From the NCBI GenBank assembly GCA_019313765.1, contig JAFDAP010000112.1, positions 1 through 6,145 on the forward strand: a stretch of DNA of 6,145 bases. The letters run 5' to 3'. Position numbers and translations under genes: made by a program. This document shows positions 1-4,561 of the stretch, piece by piece; position 1 is the stretch's first letter, and each line of letters begins with the position of its first letter. Origin of the DNA: Deltaproteobacteria bacterium. Lineage in GTDB: Bacteria > Desulfobacterota > DSM-4660 > Desulfatiglandales > Desulfatiglandaceae. Under the pieces are notes generated by a model. That model was given only the letters and a program-made list of their open reading frames with translations. It searched no databases and was not told the origin of the DNA.

Positions 1-189
1 TCCGAGAATAGACTTCTACTGCGATCGGCTGCAAATTCTGATGGCTGCGTTGTCAAGCCCAAAACGTCCTCAACGTAGGCTACTGCTACGCCTACGGCCG
101 TTTTGGCCTTGTCGCTCCCGCTCAAAGTCCGGGATCTTCGACTTGCCCTCAAAATTTTCGCTCGATCTCGCTACGAAGCCATTCTCGGA
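1..189. repeat. palindromic intergenic element with inverted ends (MITE-like)
   Basis: The first nine bases, TCCGAGAAT, are the exact reverse complement of ATTCTCGGA at 181-189, so the segment is bounded by inverted repeats. The left end may extend beyond the window. Inside lies a large hairpin. Bases 54-66 pair with 99-111 with a single mismatch (core CCAAAACG at 59-66 with CGTTTTGG at 99-106), and CGTAGGC at 74-80 pairs with GCCTACG at 90-96. No convincing protein is encoded: an open frame from 41 has low-complexity, arginine-rich composition and runs into the real gene at 322. The structure resembles small non-autonomous mobile or dispersed palindromic repeats. Whether it is multicopy cannot be seen from one window. 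Confidence 0.6.
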
Positions 190-264
190 CAGCCTCCTGG
201 AAAATCCTATAACTTTTTGGAATCATAAATCTTTTAGCGGCAACCTGTTTATACGATCAAGCCC

Positions 265-296
265 ATCATTCCATTACTCCATTATTCCAATACTCC
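265..296. repeat. four tandem copies of an 8-bp unit
   Basis: Four consecutive octamers, ATCATTCC, ATTACTCC, ATTATTCC and AATACTCC, follow the consensus ATTAYTCC with one or two changes each. The array ends 25 bases before the start codon at 322 and just upstream of its weak ribosome binding site. It could be a simple-sequence repeat or part of the leader of that gene. Bases 190-264 between this array and the palindromic element are AT-rich and show nothing I can name. Confidence 0.6.
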
Positions 297-321
297 AGTT
301 GCGGAGCGGAGCTAAGTTCAG

Positions 322-1437
322 ATGCTTGAAAGCAAATTTATCGGAAAGACCCTTACCCAGCCGCCTGCCTGTCCTTTTTGCGGGCTTCTTATAGAAAGAC
401 CACGGGAATTGGAATCCCGCAGACTGGGTGAGATGCCGGTCGGGTCATGTTCCTGTGGTGCTGTCTATGCGTGTGACGAAACAGGACATAACCAGGGTGC
501 GGCCCTGATCGAAGCCCTGGTGTTTGGGTGCAACATGGACTGGGACCTGGCCTGGAACCTTTTACCGGAGGAGGATTACAAACAGGAAATCGTAGAAGAC
601 TATGATTATATAAGGCACTTGATTGTCCCAGGAGGATTCCTTGATAGCAGGCGAATATCGGGCGTGCTTTTCTTCTTCAGAATGCACGAGGATGTTCAGG
701 AGGTCACCTCAGAAGGGGTTCGCAAAAGGCTCAAGAAAGCCACGGCTTCCCCTGTCTCGCCTGAACGCCCGACTTCGCGTACAGGAAAGAAGCCCCTGTC
801 CAAAAAAAAGGTTGAAGAACTCGTAAGGGAATACCGGGTTGAACCGATATTAATCGTTGCAGGAGAAGACAAGAGATTAATCAAAAATCTTCAAAGATTG
901 ATTTATTCGGGAGACGATTTATTCCGTAAAAGGGCCTCGGAAATCTTAGGCCGGGCGTGCGCCGTCATTGGCGAGAAAGATCCCGGGGCCGTTTCCAAAC
1001 TTCTTCAGGGTCTGTTCTACGCTATTTCGGATACTGCCGCCTTTACATGGGGGGCCTTTGAGGCGATTGGAGAAATTATAAGCCATAGACCGGATCTGTT
1101 TGCAGGATATGTCCCGCAGCTATACCAGTTTTTGGCCGATGATACGCGGCGTGCCCAGGTCCTTCAAACCATTGGCAGGGTTGCCATGTCAAGGCCGGAT
1201 CTTCTCCGCAAGCACACCTTTCACTTCTTTACTTATCTTGAGGATTCCGATCCCGCAGTGCGCGGTTACACGGCCTTGCTCATGGGGAACCTCGGGGCCC
1301 ATGAGGCGAAAGAGGACCTGGAAAAGCTCGTGAATGAGTCCCATGAAATTGATATCTATAAGAACGGGAATTTAGAGAAAATGACAGTGGGCCAGGTGGC
1401 GTCGGAGGCCCTGGAAAAATTAAGTGTACAAACTTGA
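322..1437 (+). CDS. zinc-ribbon and HEAT-repeat protein, DVU0298-like
   Basis: This encodes a 371-residue protein. The N-terminal part has a zinc-ribbon-like cysteine pattern, CPFC at 17-20 and CSC at 43-45. It is followed by a GAVYACDETGHN stretch (46-57) and an acidic, tryptophan-containing segment (DWDLAW, EEDY) to about residue 120. A basic, proline/serine-rich linker (about 130-165) leads to alpha-helical HEAT-type repeats from about 170 to 365, with units such as DPAVRGYTALLMGNLG. From memory this architecture matches proteins annotated as DVU0298 family (PBS-lyase HEAT-like) in sulfate reducers. Their function is not established; the fold suggests protein-protein contacts in the cytoplasm. 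There is no signal peptide or membrane segment. The ATG at 322 is preceded by GGAG at 308-311, ten bases away, which is an acceptable but not strong site. Confidence 0.75.
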   Translation: MLESKFIGKTLTQPPACPFCGLLIERPRELESRRLGEMPVGSCSCGAVYACDETGHNQGAALIEALVFGCNMDWDLAWNLLPEEDYKQEIVEDYDYIRHLIVPGGFLDSRRISGVLFFFRMHEDVQEVTSEGVRKRLKKATASPVSPERPTSRTGKKPLSKKKVEELVREYRVEPILIVAGEDKRLIKNLQRLIYSGDDLFRKRASEILGRACAVIGEKDPGAVSKLLQGLFYAISDTAAFTWGAFEAIGEIISHRPDLFAGYVPQLYQFLADDTRRAQVLQTIGRVAMSRPDLLRKHTFHFFTYLEDSDPAVRGYTALLMGNLGAHEAKEDLEKLVNESHEIDIYKNGNLEKMTVGQVASEALEKLSVQT

Positions 1438-1444
1438 TATAGCC

Positions 1445-1491
1445 GCAAAAAGGCACCCCAGAGGAATAGGCTACGCATTCCACGGGGCCCC
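1445..1491 (-). terminator. terminator-like hairpin facing the minus strand
   Basis: GGAAT (1463-1467) pairs with ATTCC (1477-1481) around a 9-base loop. CCCC (1456-1459) pairs with GGGG (1484-1487) outside it, with small internal loops. On the minus strand the stem is followed by five T residues (A tract at 1447-1451 on the plus strand). On the plus strand no T tract follows, so this would not end the gene at 322-1437 by the usual intrinsic mechanism. Confidence 0.4.
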
Positions 1492-1492
1492 G

Positions 1493-1511
1493 ACAGCGGG
1501 ATCTACGCTGT
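1493..1511. repeat. small perfect hairpin
   Basis: ACAGCG (1493-1498) and CGCTGT (1506-1511) form a perfect six-base stem around a seven-base loop. It sits between two terminator-shaped hairpins and has no T tract on either side. Role unknown. Confidence 0.4.
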
Positions 1512-1523
1512 GCTCCGACAGGC

Positions 1524-1551
1524 AAAAAGGCCCGCCAGAAGGACGGCGGGC
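1524..1551 (-). terminator. GC-rich terminator-like hairpin facing the minus strand
   Basis: GCCCGCC (1530-1536) pairs perfectly with GGCGGGC (1545-1551) around an eight-base loop. On the minus strand the stem is followed by C and then five T residues (A tract 1524-1528 on the plus strand), the classic intrinsic terminator shape. The 10-mer GCAAAAAGGC at 1522-1531 is identical to one at 1445-1454, so this hairpin and the one at 1445-1491 look like two versions of one module. No minus-strand gene lies immediately upstream; the nearest ends at 3124. Confidence 0.5.
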
Positions 1552-1610
1552 AAGCACAAAATACGCAGAAATTATGCTGTAAGTTTTAGCTTTTTCCAAG
1601 ACAATCACTT

Positions 1611-2756
1611 ATGTTAATTGAATATCTTTTCTCCGGCCCAAAAGGTGACATACCTATTGGACCCGATGAACTCGCAATCCCCTTTAAGATTAGCCCATCA
1701 GAAAACCATCCTTTCCTCACGCTCAAAGACTATTTCGAGGCCATCAAAGAATTCATTTTAGAGGATCATGGTAAGCCCCTGATCGCCGTTATCAGGGAGC
1801 GGTCCAATAAGGATATTAGTCAAGATACCATCCAAAAGATATTGATTCGGAGTGAAAAGCACGGGGACTTATATCACTTAGCCAGTGTCGAGATTTTTAT
1901 TGGCACCAAGTCCGTAAAACTGTCCGTGAGCACGGCCGTCTCTGAAAAAGGAAAGGGCTATTTACACCATGAATTTGATATACTCAAATTCTTAGACAGG
2001 ACCTTCAACCTGCCATACCTGCCAAAACCTTATTTCGCAGGAGCAATAGAACGTCACGCCGGCCCATCAAAGGAATCCCTGTCAATGGTCCTGGCCGATT
2101 GGTTTGAAGACTACCATGAATGGCACCTTTCCATTGAGAAAGAGTCGGGAAAACAGCGGGTCTGCATATGGGACTTAAAAAATGGCCACGGATTCGCATC
2201 CGAAGAGGAAAGCCATGAGATATTCAAAAAAGCGGCCAGAATTCTCACCCTCTATTATGACACTCAGAATTTCAGCCAGATTTATCCGTGGCACCATGCG
2301 GCAGGGGATTTTATTGTAAAACGCACGAACGGCATCATTGATGTCAAACTTACCACGGCCAGAAGGTATGAGTCCTTCATGGGATTTTTTTCAGACGAGA
2401 ATGTTGACCCTGTCATCGCCCTGATCTACTTCTTTTTAAACCTGACCATCAAAATGCGATTAGACAGGCTGGACGGCCTGGGGGATACGGTATGGGCTGG
2501 AGGTTTTTCAGTAGAGGCCGCGACAAAGGGCTTTTTCGAGGCCCTTAGGATCATTGAGACGGAGGGAAGGTATTACCCGGGTAAAGTTGATGATTTGATT
2601 TCCCTTCTCAAATCCTTTTCCCCGGAAGAGATTGAGAAACTCCTGCATTCACTGTTGGAAATGTACCGAAAAGATGATCCCGGCGATTTTTCCATAATAC
2701 AGTCCAATCTGAAGGGCCATGTCAACCAGCTCTACCGGGCTATTCAAGGCTTTTAG
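1611..2756 (+). CDS. hypothetical protein, possibly a divergent kinase/APH-like fold
   Basis: This is an open frame for 381 residues with no family I can name. It appears soluble and rich in aromatic residues, without signal peptide or clear transmembrane segment; 268-280 is hydrophobic but short. Several features weakly recall aminoglycoside-phosphotransferase or kinase folds. A beta-strand-like stretch around K103 is followed by an EF-x-IL helix beginning at E121 and a YLPKPY segment (136-141). There is a histidine-rich PWHHAAGDFIV segment at 226-236, where a catalytic loop would lie, and an IID at 242-244 where a metal-binding Asp would lie. The usual HxDxxxxN signature is not intact, so this is inference only. 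The ATG at 1611 has no clear Shine-Dalgarno sequence, so the start is less certain than the frame. It lies 173 bases after the HEAT-repeat gene on the same strand, with hairpins between. Confidence 0.6.
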   Translation: MLIEYLFSGPKGDIPIGPDELAIPFKISPSENHPFLTLKDYFEAIKEFILEDHGKPLIAVIRERSNKDISQDTIQKILIRSEKHGDLYHLASVEIFIGTKSVKLSVSTAVSEKGKGYLHHEFDILKFLDRTFNLPYLPKPYFAGAIERHAGPSKESLSMVLADWFEDYHEWHLSIEKESGKQRVCIWDLKNGHGFASEEESHEIFKKAARILTLYYDTQNFSQIYPWHHAAGDFIVKRTNGIIDVKLTTARRYESFMGFFSDENVDPVIALIYFFLNLTIKMRLDRLDGLGDTVWAGGFSVEAATKGFFEALRIIETEGRYYPGKVDDLISLLKSFSPEEIEKLLHSLLEMYRKDDPGDFSIIQSNLKGHVNQLYRAIQGF

Positions 2757-2810
2757 AAATACCTTTGTAAATTCTCAAGTATCCGCTCACGGAGTATTTG
2801 ATTTGGTAGA

Positions 2811-3077
2811 AATCCCAAATATCAAATTCCAAATAACAAACAAATTCCAATGACCGAAATTCAAAATTCCAAACAAGTTTTGGGAATCCTTATGACAAAA
2901 CCCAATGAACGAACTCTCCCGGCCTGTCCGCCGTAATACTATGGAGGACCGGTGGGAACCAGATCAGTTTTGGTCATTGGATATTGAGATTTGTTTGTAA
3001 TTTGGTTCATCCTTCGCAGTAGCCTGCTACGGAGAATGGATGCTTGGAATTTGGAATTTTGTTGATTTTTGGGACTT
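2811..3077. repeat. AT-rich imperfect palindromic repeat filling the convergent gap
   Basis: The left arm (2811-2860) and right arm (2968-3077) are imperfect reverse complements. Matching blocks include CCAATGACC against GGTCATTGG, AACAAATT against the right arm's ATTTGTTTG, and AATCCCAAA against TTTGGGACTT. The arms use a low-complexity vocabulary of TTGGAATTT/AAATTCCAA. The right arm is longer because of an 8-base addition near 2981 and a 38-base insertion at 3006-3043. The central part (2861-2967) has a GC-richer segment with no open frame of note. The element lies between the 3' ends of the plus-strand gene ending at 2756 and the minus-strand operon ending at 3124. I see no gene in 2757-3123. 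Confidence 0.65.
3006..3043. mobile_element. 38-bp hairpin inserted in the right arm of the repeat
   Basis: CATCC (3008-3012) pairs with GGATG (3038-3042), TTC (3013-3015) with GAA (3034-3036), and GTAGC (3019-3023) with GCTAC (3026-3030), leaving a two-base centre. TTGG occurs directly before (3002-3005) and directly after (3044-3047). Removing bases 3006-3047 restores a continuous TTTGG/AATTTG that matches the left arm. This is what an inserted small element with a 4-bp target duplication would look like, although a chance expansion is possible. Confidence 0.4.
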
Positions 3078-3123
3078 GAACGTTCCGTGAACGGTTACAA
3101 AATATTTTATCCCATTTGACTGT

Positions 3124-3539
3124 TCAACGGATTTCCATATCCGCCATGAGATCCTCCAGGGGTGTTCTAATGGCCTTTGAGACCGATATCAGGAGCGATG
3201 CCTTTTCAAAATCTCTTCTCCCCGCCCCTTCCAGCAGTTCCTTGGACAGCGAATAGAGTTTTTGATAGACCCCATCAAGATCAAAGGCGGGATAGGATTC
3301 TCTTTTTTTGAATCCGGATATGCCGCAGACCCGCGCCTTTCTTTTCTCCCTAACCGGTCAAAATGACTTTTAAGAAAAGCCGTTTCGATCAGGAACAGTC
3401 CAAACAGGGCATGACAACAGTCAGAGCAATGAGGCTTGCATTTGATGCACTCAGGATAATCCTGCTGCATCTTCTGAAATGCCTGGTCTGCCCTGTCCGC
3501 TAATTGCTCGTAACGTTTTAACAGGTGGGTGAGGGTCAT
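3124..3539 (-). pseudogene. YkgJ-type cysteine-cluster protein gene, internally deleted and frameshifted
   Basis: The N-terminal 69 codons encode a cysteine cluster, CIKCKPHCSDCC at residues 31-42, followed by HALFGLFLIE. This is the signature of YkgJ-like zinc- or iron-chelating proteins. The original frame then becomes atypical and stops at 3189. The -1 frame, open from after a stop at 3358-3360, reads VCGISGFKK, SYPAFDLDGVYQKLY and LSKELL before a stop at 3124-3126, which looks like the normal C-terminus of this family. The conserved middle of the family (the part with C-x-x-Y-x-x-RP-x-x-C) is absent in every frame here. The simplest reading is an internal deletion of roughly 70-80 codons, not a multiple of three, joined near 3330-3336. 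The start ATG (3537-3539) overlaps the TPR gene stop as ATGA, so the two were translationally coupled. An assembly error is an alternative cause. Confidence 0.7.
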
Positions 3540-4165
3540 GCTTTGCGGTGGGGTTCAAGTCTTTTGAGGAGTTCAGGATGGACGTCAAACCCGAGGGAAA
3601 CGGCCTTGTCCACGTGCTCTATTGCCTTCATATAATTATCGTTGCTAAAATATGCAGAGGCAAGATTGTTGTGCCCTAATGCAAAATCGGGCGCCATCTT
3701 CACCATTTTTTCTCCGGTCTCAATCGCCTTTTCCACCTCATCATTTTGAAGATAGGCGTTTGTAAGGTTGCTCCAGGCCTGAATAATTTCAGGATTCAGC
3801 TCCAGGGCCTTGTTCAGGGCATCAATAGCCTCTTCCGTTCTGAGCATCTGGAGATAGGCAAACCCGAGATTAGCATAGCCCCGGGCATATCTCGGCTCAA
3901 TCTCCACGGCCTTGAGGTTGACCTCAACGACCCTGTTGAGATCTCCCTTTTTGAAATAGATATACCCTAAATTGACCCAGCCCTCGAACATCCTGCCGCT
4001 ATTGCCAATAGCATCGTTGAATGCCCCAATCGCCTCATCCAGCTTTCCCTGTTCCATGAGGGCAACACCCATATTGTAACTTGTACTGGCGCATTCCGGG
4101 TTGTCTGCGAGTATCTTTTTTTGCTCGGCAATGAATTCTTCAGCACCTTGCGGTGTTTTCATCAT
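3536..4165 (-). CDS. tetratricopeptide repeat (TPR) protein of the dsr operon
   Basis: This encodes a 209-residue protein made almost wholly of five TPR units at about residues 26-59, 60-93, 94-128, 129-162 and 163-196. The typical W/Y-x-x-LG...AY/A-L...AI-x-x-x-x-KA-L-x-LNP pattern is visible, for example NLGFAYLQ and ALNKALELNP. It has no signal peptide or membrane segment, so it is probably a cytoplasmic scaffold or chaperone-like protein. Its partner cannot be read from the sequence. It follows dsrD, separated by a strong hairpin, and overlaps the next gene by four bases (ATGA). Two adjacent ATG codons are possible starts (4163-4165 and 4160-4162). The AGAGG at 4169-4173 is only three bases from the first and six from the second, so the second may be the real start. 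A role with the sulfite reductase is inferred from position only. Confidence 0.85.
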   Translation of the reverse strand: MMKTPQGAEEFIAEQKKILADNPECASTSYNMGVALMEQGKLDEAIGAFNDAIGNSGRMFEGWVNLGYIYFKKGDLNRVVEVNLKAVEIEPRYARGYANLGFAYLQMLRTEEAIDALNKALELNPEIIQAWSNLTNAYLQNDEVEKAIETGEKMVKMAPDFALGHNNLASAYFSNDNYMKAIEHVDKAVSLGFDVHPELLKRLEPHRKA

Positions 4166-4168
4166 ATT

Positions 4169-4173
4169 CCTCT
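4169..4173 (-). promoter_or_regulatory. ribosome binding site of the TPR gene
   Basis: AGAGG on the minus strand lies three bases before the first ATG and six before the second. The spacing favours the second ATG. The site starts only nine bases beyond the base of the terminator hairpin, so folding of that hairpin or stalling of polymerase could affect access to it. Confidence 0.5.
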
Positions 4174-4176
4174 AAA

Positions 4177-4217
4177 TATAAAAAGAGGTCGCAATCCCAT
4201 GGGGATAGCGACCTCTT
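4177..4217 (-). terminator. intrinsic terminator or attenuator after dsrD
   Basis: AAGAGGTCGC (4183-4192) pairs perfectly with GCGACCTCTT (4208-4217). After one A/A mismatch, ATCCC (4194-4198) pairs with GGGAT (4202-4206), leaving a three-base loop. On the minus strand the stem runs into five T residues (two in the stem, three beyond) and then ATATTTA. It lies 44 bases past the dsrD stop and directly before the ribosome binding site of the TPR gene. Most dsrABD transcripts would be expected to end or be 3'-stabilised here, with read-through feeding the two downstream genes. Confidence 0.8.
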
Positions 4218-4261
4218 ATGCTATCTGATTACGATTAGTTTAACACTTGAACCACGGCTTA

Positions 4262-4492
4262 TTAGTGCTCCTCGGTAATCCCTCTGCCTTTCATACCATA
4301 CATGGTAGTGCTACCGGTAGAGTAATAGATCAGTTTTTCTTCAGTAATCAGGGCTGTCGCGGCCTTCTTGACCGCCCTTGCCTTGGTATCGGGTAACACT
4401 TTCCTAACCGCCTTCTCCATATCGTTGAAGTAAAACTTGGTCTTTTTACTCTTTTCGGCAAAGTCCATAATGGCCTTTTTGATATCTTCCAT
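4262..4492 (-). CDS. dsrD: DsrD, small activator of dissimilatory sulfite reductase
   Basis: This is a 76-residue protein of the size usual for DsrD (about 78 in Desulfovibrio). Recognisable blocks are KFYFND (19-24), a KKAATALITEEKL helix region (42-54) and the YYSTGSTTMYGMKG motif (56-69), which forms the wing of its winged-helix fold. Published work on DsrD describes it as a cytoplasmic protein that stimulates sulfite reduction by DsrAB rather than binding DNA. Its presence marks the reductive type of the pathway. A strong AAGGAG (4501-4506) lies eight bases before the ATG. The gene follows dsrB after 69 bases that contain a GC-rich hairpin. Confidence 0.95.
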   Translation of the reverse strand: MEDIKKAIMDFAEKSKKTKFYFNDMEKAVRKVLPDTKARAVKKAATALITEEKLIYYSTGSTTMYGMKGRGITEEH

Positions 4493-4514
4493 ATCAAATA
4501 CTCCTTACATCATT

Positions 4515-4547
4515 GGGGCGCTGCCCCGCAATATGCGGGGCGGCCCC
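4515..4547. promoter_or_regulatory. strong GC-rich hairpin between dsrB and dsrD
   Basis: GCCCCGCA (4523-4530) pairs with TGCGGGGC (4534-4541) around the three-base loop ATA, and GGGGC (4515-4519) pairs with GCCCC (4543-4547) outside it, giving 13 pairs. On the minus strand no T tract follows; the next bases lead into the dsrD ribosome binding site. It is therefore more likely an mRNA processing or stability element than a terminator for the operon. On the plus strand seven T residues follow after a nine-base gap, which is a poor terminator spacing. Confidence 0.6.
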
Positions 4548-4561
4548 GCCAAATCATTTTT

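Noticed and set aside
265..296. Short direct repeats considered as a CRISPR fragment
   Set aside because: Units are 8 bp with no spacers and differ from one another, so this is a simple tandem repeat.
190..321. Promoter for the HEAT-repeat gene
   Set aside because: AT-rich hexamers such as those near 209 and 248 do not give a convincing -35/-10 pair with correct spacing.
41..394. Open reading frame of 117 codons on the plus strand
   Set aside because: It runs through the palindromic element and overlaps the well-supported gene at 322 in another frame. Its composition is low-complexity and shows no family features.
3078..3097. Small hairpin CGTTC/GAACG near 3080-3093 as terminator of the minus-strand operon
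   Set aside because: The stem is only about five pairs and no T tract follows on the minus strand.
3303..3309. A7 tract on the minus strand as a programmed frameshift site in the YkgJ-like gene
   Set aside because: The -1 frame is already family-like upstream of the tract (VCGISGF), so the frame change lies before it. Slippage there would also not restore the missing middle of the protein.
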